Below are positions 43,511 through 53,178 of a stretch of 64,000 nucleotides of DNA, piece by piece. The notes beneath the pieces were generated by a model. The model saw only the letters and a list, made by a program, of their open reading frames with translations, was not told the origin of the DNA and did not search any database. Both the position numbers and the translations under genes were made by a program. The stretch is from Agriterribacter humi (lineage in GTDB: Bacteria; Bacteroidota; Bacteroidia; Chitinophagales; Chitinophagaceae). Position 1 is the first letter of the stretch, and each line of letters starts with the position of its first letter. The stretch lies in contig NZ_VOHQ01000019.1 of the NCBI RefSeq assembly GCF_009192765.1, positions 1 through 64,000 on the forward strand, in the 5' to 3' direction.

Positions 43511-43611
43511 CTGTGACTTCAGTTATTGGAATGCTGCTGCCGGCGCATGTGCAAAATGCTGATTAGTTCAGTCACAGCTCCTTTGCGTCCGTTGTCCTTT
43601 ACGCGCTTTGC
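43511..43611 (+). repeat. Direct repeat, copy 2
   Basis: Second copy of the element at 40656-40757: CTGTGACTTCAGTTATTGGA to ACGCGCTTTGC. It includes codons for DFSYWNAAAGACAKC and a stop, but no open frame leads into it. Confidence 0.7.
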
Positions 43612-43668
43612 CTGCCCGAATGATACGGTCGGGCGGGCGTGAAACCCGGATCTGGGCAGGTTAAATAC

Positions 43669-44772
43669 TTAATTCTCCCGCTTTGCTTTATCAATCGCGT
43701 CTAATAAACCGTCTCTCAACTTGTCTTCCGCCAGTTGCCAGAACATAATGCCATTCAACTTATGCTTCAGCACGTATTCCGTTTTTAGCTGAACAGACCG
43801 GGTATCATCGTAGGAGGCCAGCAATTTTCTTTGCGGGTTAAAGGCATAAGGTGCCCGGGCGGTGCTGTCCCAATATCGGATAAATCCATTTTCGGTAGTC
43901 AATGAGTCGGCGTAGCGGTTGTAAGACAAGGACTTTAAAAACCTGCCACTCCTGTACAGGCCATTGTTAAGGGTATCCGTTACTTCATACAGCCTGGCAT
44001 AAAAAGCGGCGCCAACAACAATTTTACCGGCAGGCACTCCTTTGGCAAGCAGCATCTGCACACCATGGTCTGTAGATTCTTTTTGCTGCGGCGTTGAATA
44101 CAACGGTGTATGGTGCCCGCTTACGGTGGTATAGCCGTTCACCAGGTCGTAGCTCATCAGGTTTACCTTGTCTACCATCTTCATCACTTTTTTCCATTCA
44201 ACAGAAGAGTCAATAAAGGAGGTAAAGCCGCCGGCGGCAAAGCTGATCTCGTGTTTTTTACCGAGTTGCTTCCGGAGCTCTTTTATCAATTGTGTAAAAG
44301 CCGGTTTGTCTTCAGGATCAAAAGGATGCCCGGGATGCCCCTCTATAGCCGGGTATTCCCAGTCGAGATCAATACCATCTGTACCAAAATAATCATTGGC
44401 TTCTTTTACAGATCGTGCAAATTCTTTTCTTCCCTCTGCTTTTAAAAACACGGGCGAGCAGGTTTTGCAGCCACCCCAGCCACCCAACGACAGAATGACT
44501 TTCAAAGCGGGGTTACGGCTTTTAAGCGCAACCATTTTGTGAATGGCGGCGGTGTCGCGCGCCCTTCCTATATGCAGGCGGTTCCCTTTCAAATGGCAAA
44601 AACAAAAGATGATGTGGGTGAGCTTTTCTACCTCAAAGCTGTCAATCATGCTGGCTCTTCCCGAATAATAGGCGATGACCGAAATGTTCTTTTTATTGTT
44701 ACCGGTTTGGGCGGATGCTGCAATACAGATCATGTTCAGCGCTGTGCACGCTGCCAGGAAATATTTGGTCAT
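43669..44772 (-). CDS. GH18 family chitinase
   Basis: A 367-aa secreted glycoside hydrolase. A signal peptide of about 21 residues ends in AASAQ. The GH18 barrel shows SLGGWGGC (strand 3) and the catalytic DGIDLDWE at 132-139 with the acid Glu139; MSYDLVN and the late GIMFWQLAEDK are further barrel motifs. It hydrolyses chitin or other N-acetylglucosamine polymers. A TATATTTG promoter box lies upstream. It is not part of the SusC/SusD locus. Confidence 0.92.
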   Translation of the reverse strand: MTKYFLAACTALNMICIAASAQTGNNKKNISVIAYYSGRASMIDSFEVEKLTHIIFCFCHLKGNRLHIGRARDTAAIHKMVALKSRNPALKVILSLGGWGGCKTCSPVFLKAEGRKEFARSVKEANDYFGTDGIDLDWEYPAIEGHPGHPFDPEDKPAFTQLIKELRKQLGKKHEISFAAGGFTSFIDSSVEWKKVMKMVDKVNLMSYDLVNGYTTVSGHHTPLYSTPQQKESTDHGVQMLLAKGVPAGKIVVGAAFYARLYEVTDTLNNGLYRSGRFLKSLSYNRYADSLTTENGFIRYWDSTARAPYAFNPQRKLLASYDDTRSVQLKTEYVLKHKLNGIMFWQLAEDKLRDGLLDAIDKAKREN

Positions 44773-44816
44773 ATTACTGTTGTTGAATGGTTGAAATGGC
44801 AGTATACAAATATAAA

Positions 44817-44824
44817 GCTGCTAA
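44817..44824 (-). promoter_or_regulatory. -7 box (TATATTTG) of the chitinase gene
   Basis: TATATTTG on the minus strand, 44 bp upstream of the ATG at 44772, matching TAnnTTTG. No -33 TTTG was found at the usual distance. Confidence 0.4.
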
Positions 44825-44978
44825 GGTTGTTTTGTTATTTTTTTGCGGAAAAAAAGTATCCACCGCTGGTACCGAAAGGACTCCGGACTCCTTCGGAGCG
44901 GGGTCGAAGCCCGCACTGTCAGCAAAGTATAAGTAGTGGGGGGTGGAGTCTTCCTCACGTCTGGAAAAGAAAATTTTC

Positions 44979-45161
44979 ATGAACGCTTATATCATGGAAG
45001 TAATAAACAATAAGGCCTACAAACTTCTAAAGGACCTTGAAGATCTGAAAATAATAAAGGTTTTTGGAAAGGATAGGCCAAAGAAGCCTCAGAATGTTGT
45101 TCACAGCCGCACTGCTGGTTTTCGGAGTGCGCTCAAACTTTATTACGCGCAATGCTTCTGA
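44979..45161 (+). pseudogene. Possible antitoxin remnant
   Basis: A 60-codon frame whose first half, EVINNKAYKLLKDLEDLKIIKV, resembles the N-terminus of small Bacteroidota antitoxins that pair with PIN or RelE toxins. The second half (HSRTAGFRSALKLYYAQC) does not fit. A scrap in another frame just downstream (45094-45237) resembles a PIN-domain end. Weak assignment. Confidence 0.3.
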
Positions 45162-45506
45162 TTTCAAAATATTAGTGGCTAAAATTGTTGAATCCCGGGG
45201 AGATTTGAAAGATAATTTCAAAAGATGGTACAAATAATCTTTCAACTCAAACCAATGTGATTGTTCAATTTCATTACAATCTTCTTTCAAAATAGAACAT
45301 CATATCCCCACATAATAATTCAAAATAAATTTTTTTCAGAAAACATTTTGAAATATAAATCACTTTACTAACTTTGTATTTCAAAGTACTTTTATTTTCA
45401 AAAACGATAAAATCTTTGATCGCATAGGGAGGCATTGAACCGCTTTGGGCACAAAGATGTTCACCCGCTACAGATCATATTATTAAGAACATTTAATAAA
45501 TACAGG

Positions 45507-45713
45507 ATGAAAAACAAAGCAGGTATTATTATTGGTTTTGTGCTGGGTTTTACCGGCTTTCTCTTATTGTTTAAGCTGATCTTTCTTGATCATATACCAC
45601 CTGAAGACGAGATCGCCCCGGGAATGGTTATGATTGCTGCCATACTGGCCGGGATTGCATGTGCATTTGCCGGACGTTTATTACAAAAATCTTTTACAAA
45701 AAAGAGGAACTAA
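45507..45713 (+). CDS. Small membrane protein, two TM segments
   Basis: A 68-aa protein with hydrophobic helices at about 5-24 and 38-58 separated by [11 protein letters not shown], and a basic C-terminus. No family is recognised. The ATG at 45507 is preferred over 45435, which adds 24 polar residues with no family support. It converges on the PhnB remnant with 20 bp overlap. Confidence 0.55.
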   Translation: MKNKAGIIIGFVLGFTGFLLLFKLIFLDHIPPEDEIAPGMVMIAAILAGIACAFAGRLLQKSFTKKRN

Positions 45714-45922
45714 AAATATTTTGGGGATGCTGGTTACTCCGGTGCGGGGGAACTGCTGAAACTTTGAGCAGGGTTTGAATGGGGGTGGAGTTGATCTGCC
45801 ACGAGAGCCCGTATTTGTCTTTGAGCCAGCCGCATTGTTCCGATTCGGGCACGGCAGAGAGTTTTCCCCAGTAATAGTCTATCTCTGCCTGGTCTTTACA
45901 GGTAACCATAAACGAAGGGGAT
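45694..45922 (-). pseudogene. PhnB/VOC family protein, C-terminal fragment
   Basis: The frame reads [19 protein letters not shown], then [17 protein letters not shown], which is the C-terminal half of PhnB-like (3-demethylubiquinone methyltransferase-like) VOC proteins. The first half is missing; upstream sequence belongs to a radical SAM gene, so a deletion joined the two. Confidence 0.75.
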
Positions 45923-46510
45923 AGTGATACACGGCGCCTTACAGAAGCTGCAGGTATAGGGGCAGCCTACACTCCCGATCATTGGAACTATTTTGAGAAA
46001 CGGGGCTTTTTTTAAGGTAGGCGCTATGAATTTCCATCGTTCCTGCACACTGCATAAATTGACCGGCTGTTTTCCACAAGATAGCTGCACTCCAACGGGC
46101 CGTTGAACCGTATAGTTGCTTAACAGGTCTTTAATGATAGAACGGTTGGTAAAACCCAGCACATAATCGAAATATTTAACAGCATCATCCGGATAACACC
46201 GGGCATGTGGTCCACCCAGAACGGTTACAGCCCCCTTGCTGTGGAAATAATTGCTCAACGCGTAGGCTAGTAGCGCGGCCTGGGTAAAGGAGCTGATAAA
46301 TACAACATCAATGTCGTTGGGTAGTTCCCTTTGAAGATCCTCGCGTCCGGTGTAGCATAGCATGGTTACCTGATGTCCTTCCCGCTCACACCAGGTAGCT
46401 ATTACCTGCGGCATGATACTGGCGAGATTGGCATGCATAATTTGCGACCACAACGTATTAGAAGGGCCCTTACAAATTAAATCAATCACTGCAACTTTGA
46501 GGGATTTCAT
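45896..46510 (-). pseudogene. B12-binding domain radical SAM protein, truncated
   Basis: A 204-codon frame. Residues about 1-140 form a cobalamin-binding Rossmann domain (VAVIDLICKGPSN at the start, VVFISSFTQAALLAYALS, VTVLGGPHARCYP). The radical SAM motif GCPYTCSFC (CxxxCxxC) appears at about 182-190, and the protein then ends 14 residues later, where PhnB sequence begins. Intact relatives run to 400 or more residues. It cannot be a working radical SAM enzyme. Confidence 0.8.
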
Positions 46511-46821
46511 AAAGGGAGTGCTTTGAAAAAAAGATGTATCAAATCATGTGCCTTATCGAAAGAAATTATGACAGTTCAAACGTGAGAGTAATTCCGCATT
46601 ATTCCTTTGCAGCATAAATGAAACATAAACGCCTGAATGCGGTTGTTGGAAACTATTATTACTAGGAATTAAATATGGGATTTTTTGTCCTATAATTTAT
46701 ATTATGTTAAATAGGGTGTATTTTTCAAAAGACCGCTCCAATATTGTGTTCTATGACTATTCCACATTTTCAAAAAATATCTTTTTTTCAGTAGATCAGA
46801 GAAGCCATAAAGTATATTTTA
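46511..46821. other. AT-rich intergenic region
   Basis: Divergent upstream region of the truncated radical SAM gene and the frameshifted gene that follows. No RNA, repeat or clear promoter seen. Confidence 0.4.
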
Positions 46822-47303
46822 ATGACAATAGATGATCTTGATAAAGTATTAGAATATTTCTTCAATAAAGTGCCGGAAAGACAAACTGCACTTAAAATTT
46901 TGAAGGGTCTCACCTCATTGAAGAAAAATATTTATATCGCCAACTTACAGATTCCAAAACGAATAACACGGAATATGGACTATCAGTGCCGGGAATACTT
47001 TTTTATCAGCATGCAAGTACTAAAACGAGACCGTATTATTCGTTAGAAATAGAAAAGAAATTGGAGAAAGAAAGAGATGATAAATTAAAGAATTATCAAT
47101 TAAAAAACTCTATTTCAGAAATGTGGGTTAAAAAATATTGGTACGTTGTTTTAATTTTGGGTTGGGTTGGTGTATGCTGGACTGATATTGGGAAGGAAAC
47201 AATCAAACGAAAAATATGGACAGAAGCCAATCAATTGAAAAGTTCCGCCACACAAGTTGCTGATACGAGCCAAAGCAAAATAAATAGTGTCAGGCAGAAA
47301 TAA
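46822..47303 (+). pseudogene. Hypothetical protein, probably frameshifted
   Basis: Two frames appear to make one protein. The first starts MTIDDLDKVLEYFFNKVPERQ at 46822; from about 46896-46916 the protein-like reading moves to the next frame: GSHLIEEKYLYRQLTDSKT, then GLSVPGILFYQHASTKTRPYY, a TM helix (YWYVVLILGWVGVCW) and a charged tail to 47303. Together they would give about 160 residues with one C-terminal TM. Either a mutation or a sequence error. Family not recognised. Confidence 0.5.
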
Positions 47304-47314
47304 AGGTTCAAACA

Positions 47315-47342
47315 AAAGGGAAGGCTAAATCGCCCTCCCTTT
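47315..47342. terminator. Bidirectional terminator
   Basis: AAAGGGAAGGC (47315-47325) pairs with GCCCTCCCTTT (47332-47342) with one mismatch; A-run on one side and T-run on the other. It lies between the convergent 46822 gene and the TPR gene. Confidence 0.75.
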
Positions 47343-47362
47343 TTCAAAATAAATAAGATCAA

Positions 47363-48631
47363 TTATTGTTTTTTATCAATCTCGTCATATTTCTTCTGGT
47401 AGAAATCTGATTTCGCTTTATCACCTTTCCTGTCGTAACAATACGCCAGGTTGTTACAGGCCGATTTAAGCTCAGATTTTTCCGATAATTTCAACGTTTC
47501 CTTATTATCGTATTCTTTGAACACCACTTCAAACGGAGGAATTGCCTTATCGCATAAAGACAGCACCTGCGCTTTTAATTCTTCTTTTTTCTTTAGGTCT
47601 TCAGGTGTTTTTCCTTTTATTTTATTGGCATCTTCTTCTATAAACAGCGCCTGGTTAAAATAATGTTTGGCAAGATTAAGATTGGCTTCCAAAGCTTCCG
47701 GTTTTATAGCCAGGGCTTTTTTATACAGCTCTTCTATTTTTAAACAACGTTCTGCATAATCGGCAGGCCGCTCTTTTGCATCACTCACATGTGTTTCATT
47801 AAACAACTCATTGGCATAATCCAAGATCATATCAAAACCTTCGGGGTTAGCAGCGATCAGTTCCTCGTACTTGGCATAAATGGCTTTTTTGTCGCCCTGG
47901 CTGCGCAGGTAGTCAAACTCAACCAATGGCAGGTAATCATCTTTGGGATAAAGCTCACGTCCCAATGCAACATATTTTTGCATGTTGGGAATATCCTTTT
48001 TGTCAAGGTAATATTTAGCCAGGTAACGATAGACGGTTACGTGTTCGGGTTTTGTTGCCACTTTTGCATCGGCCAGCTTCTGGAAATAGGCTACGGCTTC
48101 ATCGTCCTTTTTTGCATTCATGGCCGACAGTGCAGCGTAATACACCTGGGTAGTATCCAGCTTGTACAGACCCCAGCCCTGCTCGAAAATGTAATTGCCG
48201 ATCTCACCCGCTTTTTTGAAATTTGCCAGTGCATCTTCATATTTTTCAGCATTGTACTGGCTCGCTGCTGCATCGAAATAGCTGCCATATAAATCGTAAA
48301 CAGGTTTATAACTGTCAACCGTTAATAAGGTAGTGGCTTTGGTTTTATCTATTTCCTGGGCCTTTTTAATGGCCTCAAAAGCCTCTGTTCTACCATCGGG
48401 TACCAGTGTTTTAAACTGGTCACTTGCTGCAATGGCGCCGTAAATCTTTGCCTTGGTGTACCACACTTCCGCATTTTTTTGATTTTTGGGCGCCGTTAAC
48501 AAGGCGTCAATTCCTTCTTTGGCTTTATCCAGTTCTTTATCTTCCAGCATGCTTTTCACCTTGTTAAGGTTTTGCGCCGAAAGACCCAATGTCCACCCTG
48601 CCATCAGGGCGATGAGCATTATTTTCTTCAT
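47363..48631 (-). CDS. Secreted tetratricopeptide repeat protein
   Basis: A 422-aa protein with a signal peptide (MKKIMLIALMAGWTLGLSAQ) and at least six degenerate TPR units, for example YEDALANFKKAGEIGNYIF and DEAVAYFQKLADAKV, and the pair APLVEFDYLRS/IYAKYEELIAANPEGF. TPR proteins of this kind serve as periplasmic scaffolds; the partner is unknown. It lies 53 bp downstream of gyrA in the same direction, a placement common in this phylum. Confidence 0.85.
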   Translation of the reverse strand: MKKIMLIALMAGWTLGLSAQNLNKVKSMLEDKELDKAKEGIDALLTAPKNQKNAEVWYTKAKIYGAIAASDQFKTLVPDGRTEAFEAIKKAQEIDKTKATTLLTVDSYKPVYDLYGSYFDAAASQYNAEKYEDALANFKKAGEIGNYIFEQGWGLYKLDTTQVYYAALSAMNAKKDDEAVAYFQKLADAKVATKPEHVTVYRYLAKYYLDKKDIPNMQKYVALGRELYPKDDYLPLVEFDYLRSQGDKKAIYAKYEELIAANPEGFDMILDYANELFNETHVSDAKERPADYAERCLKIEELYKKALAIKPEALEANLNLAKHYFNQALFIEEDANKIKGKTPEDLKKKEELKAQVLSLCDKAIPPFEVVFKEYDNKETLKLSEKSELKSACNNLAYCYDRKGDKAKSDFYQKKYDEIDKKQ

Positions 48632-48684
48632 ATTTGTTGGTTGTTTAAAAGTTTTATCTGTCTGACTGATTATTCGTTTTACAT

Positions 48685-51258
48685 TTATTCAGCGGGTTTT
48701 TCACTGGTCGCCGTATTTTCTTCGTCTGCTGCATCATCTGTATCATCGTTGTTTTCAACTTCGTAACGTGCCAGTTTTGTAATAGCTGCTATGGCATCGT
48801 CGTCATCAAGCCTTATCAGTTTTACACCCTGGGTGGCTCTTCCCTGCCGGCTTACCTGGTTCACTGCCATCCGTATGGTAATGCCCGATTTGCAGGTGAT
48901 CATCAGGTCTTCATCTTCTGTTACATCCAATATGCCTACCAAAGAGCCGGTTTTACCGGTTACATTAATCGTTTTTACTCCCTTTCCACCACGGTTGGTT
49001 ATTCTGTATACCTCCTCCCCGGTTTCATCTGTAATTGCTGTACGCTTCCCAAAACCTTTTTCACTCACTACCAGCACTGTTCTGGAATTATCGTCCTTTT
49101 TGACACAAATCATGCCAACCACTTCATCCTGTGTATTGTCTACTTCTATGCCTGTAACGCCTATGGCTCCGCGTCCGGTTGACCGTACTTTACTTTCAGG
49201 GAAACGGATAGCCCTCCCGCTTTTTACTGCCATCATAATTTCACTATTGCCGTCTGTCATTTTCGCTTCCAGCAACTCATCTCCTTCTACGATGGTTATT
49301 GCATTCACTCCGGTTGCACGGGGTCTGCTAAAATCTTCTAAAAGTGTTTTTTTGATGGTGCCTTTCCTTGTGCAAAGTACAATATAATGGCTCTTTATAA
49401 ACTCCTCATCGTCTAAATTTTTTACATCTATAACCGCACGCACCTTATCATCAGGAGGCAACTGGATGAGGTTCTGGATTGCCCTGCCTTTACTGGTCTT
49501 ATCACCTTCGGGCAACTGGTATACTTTTAACCAGAAGCACCTGCCTTTTTCTGTAAAATACAACATGGTGTGGTGAGTAGATGTGACGAACAAATGCTCG
49601 ATCCAGTCTTCCTGCTTGGTGCGTCCGCCTATGGCGCCTCTTCCACCCCTGTTTTGCTGCCGGTATTCTGTTGCTGAAGTTCTTTTAATGTAACCCTGGT
49701 GAGAGATCGTTATTACCACATCTTCTTCCTCGATCAGGTCCTCCAGGCGCATTTCATCGGCGAGGTACTGGATCTCCGTTTTACGTGCATCACCAAATTT
49801 ATCTTTTATTTCAAGGAGCTCTTTTTTTATAAGCTCATAGCGCATCACTTCATTCCCCAGCAACTCTATAAGATAAGAAATCTGTTTCATTATTTCATCG
49901 TACTCTTCTTTGATCTTCTCCCGCTCCATTCCGGTAAGGCGCTGCAATCTCAGTTCCAGTATAGCTTTAGCCTGCACTTCGTCAAGCCCCCAACCCGCGT
50001 TTATCAATTTTTCCCTGGCTACATCAGGTGTGGCCGAACTGCGGATCAGTGAAATAACTTCATCAAGGTGATCCAGCGCAATCAGGTATCCCTGCAATAA
50101 ATGGGCTTTCTTTTGCGCCTCCCTTAATTCGTATTGCGCACGCCTAACCACTACCTCGTGCCTGAATTCCACGAACTCGCTGATAAGATCCTTAAGGTTA
50201 AGCAACCTGGGTCTTCCTCTTACAATGGCTACATTATTGATGCCATAAGAGGTTTGGAGTTCGGTATGCTTATACAAGTGGTTAATGACTACATTGGCAA
50301 TAGCATCCCGTTTCAGATCAATCACTATCCTTGTACCTTCTTTTTCATTTGATTCGTTATTGACATGCGCAATACCATCAATTATTTTTTCATTTACCAG
50401 CTCTCCTATTTTGTTGGTAAGCGTATCCCGGCTTACCTGGTAGGGCACTTCTGTAATTATGATCTGTTCTCTTCCGCTGGGCTTGGTATCTACATGTAAT
50501 TTACCACGCATCACTACCCTGCCCCTGCCGGTATGCATACCCGTTCTAATGCCTTCATAACCGTAAATAATGCCGCCGGTTGGAAAATCGGGCGCCTTCA
50601 CGAATTTGATGAGCTCTTCAATAGTAATTTCCTTATTCTCAATATAAGCGATACACCCGTCTATTACCTCCGCAAGGTTATGCGGCATCATATTGGTAGC
50701 CATGCCCACGGCAATACCGCTCGATCCGTTTACTAATAACTGTGGTATACGGGTAGGAAGAATGGATGGCTCCCTTTCTGAATCGTCGAAGTTCGGTTGA
50801 AAATCTACCGTATCTTTTTCTATATCGTCGAGCATATGCTCGGCCAATCTCTGCAGCCTTACCTCTGTATACCGCATGGCAGCCGGCCCGTCGCCGTCCT
50901 GGTTGCCGAAGTTTCCCTGTTTGTCAACAAGGGTATACCGCATACTCCAGTCCTGCGCCATACGTACCATAGCATCATATACCGAACTATCGCCATGCGG
51001 GTGATATTTACCCAGCACCTCTCCCACCACACGCGCCGATTTTTTATAGGGACGGTTATAATTCAGTCCCAAATCATTCATGGCATACAAAATGCGGCGG
51101 TGTACCGGCTTTAATCCATCCCGCACATCGGGCAGCGCCCTGCCTACAATTACACTCATGGAGTAATCAATGTAGGCGGTTTTCATTTGCTCTTCAATGT
51201 TCACCTGGATGATGCGGTCATTGTCGCTGGTTTCTAACGGAACTAAGTTATCTTCCAT
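48685..51258 (-). CDS. gyrA: DNA gyrase subunit A
   Basis: The 857-aa breakage-reunion subunit of gyrase, which introduces negative supercoils. The N-terminal domain carries [21 protein letters not shown], the quinolone-resistance region [17 protein letters not shown], and the catalytic tyrosine Y130 in AAMRYTE. S91 and D95 correspond to E. coli S83 and D87 and are both the sensitive type. The C-terminal beta-pinwheel includes the GyrA box [11 protein letters not shown], and an acidic tail ends the protein. Confidence 0.97.
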   Translation of the reverse strand: MEDNLVPLETSDNDRIIQVNIEEQMKTAYIDYSMSVIVGRALPDVRDGLKPVHRRILYAMNDLGLNYNRPYKKSARVVGEVLGKYHPHGDSSVYDAMVRMAQDWSMRYTLVDKQGNFGNQDGDGPAAMRYTEVRLQRLAEHMLDDIEKDTVDFQPNFDDSEREPSILPTRIPQLLVNGSSGIAVGMATNMMPHNLAEVIDGCIAYIENKEITIEELIKFVKAPDFPTGGIIYGYEGIRTGMHTGRGRVVMRGKLHVDTKPSGREQIIITEVPYQVSRDTLTNKIGELVNEKIIDGIAHVNNESNEKEGTRIVIDLKRDAIANVVINHLYKHTELQTSYGINNVAIVRGRPRLLNLKDLISEFVEFRHEVVVRRAQYELREAQKKAHLLQGYLIALDHLDEVISLIRSSATPDVAREKLINAGWGLDEVQAKAILELRLQRLTGMEREKIKEEYDEIMKQISYLIELLGNEVMRYELIKKELLEIKDKFGDARKTEIQYLADEMRLEDLIEEEDVVITISHQGYIKRTSATEYRQQNRGGRGAIGGRTKQEDWIEHLFVTSTHHTMLYFTEKGRCFWLKVYQLPEGDKTSKGRAIQNLIQLPPDDKVRAVIDVKNLDDEEFIKSHYIVLCTRKGTIKKTLLEDFSRPRATGVNAITIVEGDELLEAKMTDGNSEIMMAVKSGRAIRFPESKVRSTGRGAIGVTGIEVDNTQDEVVGMICVKKDDNSRTVLVVSEKGFGKRTAITDETGEEVYRITNRGGKGVKTINVTGKTGSLVGILDVTEDEDLMITCKSGITIRMAVNQVSRQGRATQGVKLIRLDDDDAIAAITKLARYEVENNDDTDDAADEENTATSEKPAE

Positions 51259-51309
51259 AATATTTTGCTATATCTTATGCTTATTGCAGGAGTCTTTAAA
51301 AAATATGTG

Positions 51310-51317
51310 CAAAGGTA
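51310..51317 (-). promoter_or_regulatory. -7 box (TACCTTTG) of gyrA
   Basis: TACCTTTG on the minus strand, 51 bp upstream of the gyrA ATG, an exact TAnnTTTG match followed by CAC. Confidence 0.5.
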
Positions 51318-51411
51318 CTGTTTTTGAGCCTCTTTAGCCTTATTTTTAGTCTTTTTCTGTTCATTTTATCCACGCTGTGTGGATAGATTATCCCCGGAAA
51401 AATAAATTAAC

Positions 51412-52731
51412 ATGGTCTTGCAAAGCAATACTCTGCCACGAAAGAAAATCCTTCTCTTTGGAGCCGGCAAATCGGCTACCTGTTTAATTGATTATTTGTT
51501 AAGACAAGCTGAACATCACAACTGGCATATTGTGATTGCAGATGGTAATGTAGAACTGGCGCGCCAAAAATCTGGCGGTTCTTTATACGCCACTGCTGTG
51601 CAGGTTGATGTAAAAATGGACGCACAGAGAAACGCACTTATCGAACAGGCTGATATTGTTATTTCCATGCTGCCCCCATCCCTTCATTCGCTGATAGCCG
51701 GAAATTGTATAACCTCAGGACGTCATTTGCTCACTGCTTCTTATGCAGATGAGGAAATGAAAAAGCTGGCGCCGGAGATCAGGAAGAAGGGTATACTATT
51801 TCTTTGTGAGATGGGGCTCGACCCGGGCATTGATCACATGAGCGCCATGCAGCTCATTCATCGCATTCATGCCACGGGCGGAAAGATCAATTCGTTTTAC
51901 TCCCATTGCGGCGGATTGGTAGCACCGGAAAGCGATAACAATCCCTGGCATTATAAAATAAGCTGGAACCCCCGCAACGTGGTATTGGCCGGAAAAGCGG
52001 GAGCTGTTTACAGGTTGGATGGCCGGGTAAAACAACTCCCCTACTCTTCGCTGTTTGATCCAGGCCGTACAGTTGAAATACCCGGGCATGGTCGTTTAGC
52101 CTGGTACCCCAACAGGGATTCACTGCCGTATATTCCTTTATATGGATTAGCGGAAAGTTCCACTTTTATCCGGACCACATTGCGACATCCCGATTTTTGT
52201 ACAGGCTGGAAAAAAATAGTTGAGCTGAATCTCACAGACGAAACAAAGCAATATAACAGCAATGAGATGAGTTATAAAACATTCTTCGAAACGCATCTCC
52301 GGCAAAATGGGTTTACAAAAACGGATACGCTGCCCGGCACTGAAAAAGCATTGCTCACTTACCTCGGTCTGTATGAAGATGAAAGAATAAACAATGGATC
52401 ATGTACTGCTGCCGGTATCCTGCAAACGGCTATTGAAAAAAAACTAATGCTGCAACCTGCGGATAAGGATATGATTATTTTGATGCATGAGATAGCATAT
52501 GAATTCAAAACGCAATCTCAGAAAATAACAAGTACGCTTATAGTAAAGGGTGAAAACAGCCTGCATACTGCTATGGCAAAAACGGTTGGGTTACCTTTAG
52601 GCATAGCCGCAGTCTTGATGTTGCAGGGAAAGATCAGTCTTACCGGTTTGCATATTCCCATAGTGCCTGAAATATACGGGCCTGTTTTGGAAGCGTTGAG
52701 GAAAGAAGGGATTGTGTTTAAGGAAAGCTGA
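51412..52731 (+). CDS. Saccharopine dehydrogenase family protein
   Basis: A 439-aa NAD(P)-dependent enzyme of the saccharopine reductase (LYS9-like) fold. The N-terminal Rossmann domain has KKILLFGAGKSATCLIDYLL; LTASYADEEMKKLAPEIRKKG and MGLDPGIDHMSAMQLI are the family motifs. The C-terminal domain closes the cleft. In bacteria such proteins are linked to lysine catabolism or polyamine chemistry; the substrate here is uncertain. It diverges from gyrA. Confidence 0.88.
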   Translation: MVLQSNTLPRKKILLFGAGKSATCLIDYLLRQAEHHNWHIVIADGNVELARQKSGGSLYATAVQVDVKMDAQRNALIEQADIVISMLPPSLHSLIAGNCITSGRHLLTASYADEEMKKLAPEIRKKGILFLCEMGLDPGIDHMSAMQLIHRIHATGGKINSFYSHCGGLVAPESDNNPWHYKISWNPRNVVLAGKAGAVYRLDGRVKQLPYSSLFDPGRTVEIPGHGRLAWYPNRDSLPYIPLYGLAESSTFIRTTLRHPDFCTGWKKIVELNLTDETKQYNSNEMSYKTFFETHLRQNGFTKTDTLPGTEKALLTYLGLYEDERINNGSCTAAGILQTAIEKKLMLQPADKDMIILMHEIAYEFKTQSQKITSTLIVKGENSLHTAMAKTVGLPLGIAAVLMLQGKISLTGLHIPIVPEIYGPVLEALRKEGIVFKES

Positions 52732-53178
52732 TGTGAACGCACGTGCGGGACCAAATCCGAAGGAAAGCAACAAGAACCAAATCGCAAAAAGCAAATAAAA
52801 TTCAAATTTCAAACCCGAAGCCAGAAACCCGAAATCCGAAGCGAAATGCAACCATAAACTACAAACAATAAGCCACAAATTGGGAAATCCGTAGCCGGAA
52901 TTTCGAAATTTGAAGAAGGCTTTCTGTAATCAGCAGAAAAGGACTTTTTATCTTATCATTAGCAGTTATTCACCTGGTACCTGATTGGCATAAATCCGAA
53001 GCGATAAATACGGAATCCGAAGCTGGATGCAATCTCAAACCCGCCTGCCGGACGGGCAGGTATTAAATTTCAAATTTCAAATCCTTCAATTGACACCTCA
53101 CCATTCAAGTATTCATCCTGTCGTTAGTAGCTCACAGAATCTGACGGCTCAAAGCTGATAGCTGAAGGCTGATCGCTA
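52732..53178. other. Intergenic region with dispersed repeats
   Basis: No gene. Contains many short words of the kind CCGAAATCCGAAGCG, CAAATTTCAAATTTC and ACAAACAATAAGCC, typical of Bacteroidota intergenic repeats, including the left arm of an inverted repeat (52829-52888). GCCTGCCGGACGGGCAGGT at 53044-53062 can form a small hairpin. Confidence 0.55.
52829..52888 (+). repeat. Inverted repeat, left arm
   Basis: CCCGAAATCCGAAGCGAAAT through GCAACCATAAACTACAAACA to TGGGAAATC recurs as an inverted copy at 55374-55432, with scattered mismatches. Confidence 0.6.

Larger units (their letters stand above)
43009..43668. other. Region with dispersed repeat, IS110 stub and repeat copy 2
   Basis: Bases about 43150-43230 carry a common Bacteroidota intergenic repeat (TTTTATCTTGACACAAAAGG and CCAAAAGTCAAGGCT). 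An IS110 fragment is at 43268-43420, and direct repeat copy 2 at 43511-43611. No intact gene seen. Confidence 0.55.
44773..45506. other. Region of repeats and gene remnants
   Basis: Bases about 44835-44960 hold GC-rich repeat-like sequence (TTTTTTGCGGAAAAAAAG, then GGACTCCGGACTCC). On the plus strand 44979-45161 starts MNAYIMEVINNKAYKLLKDL, like the antitoxins of small TA pairs, and 45094-45237 encodes a short frame with NFITRNASDFK, which recalls the end of a PIN domain. Neither is intact. The rest is AT-rich. Confidence 0.3.

Noticed and set aside
45027-45290. Minus-strand frame of 87 codons
   Set aside because: No recognisable family; plus-strand scraps in the same place look more like protein.
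47789-48292. Plus-strand frame of 167 codons opposite the TPR gene
   Set aside because: Antisense shadow of a clear TPR gene; translation is Cys/Phe/Ile-rich.
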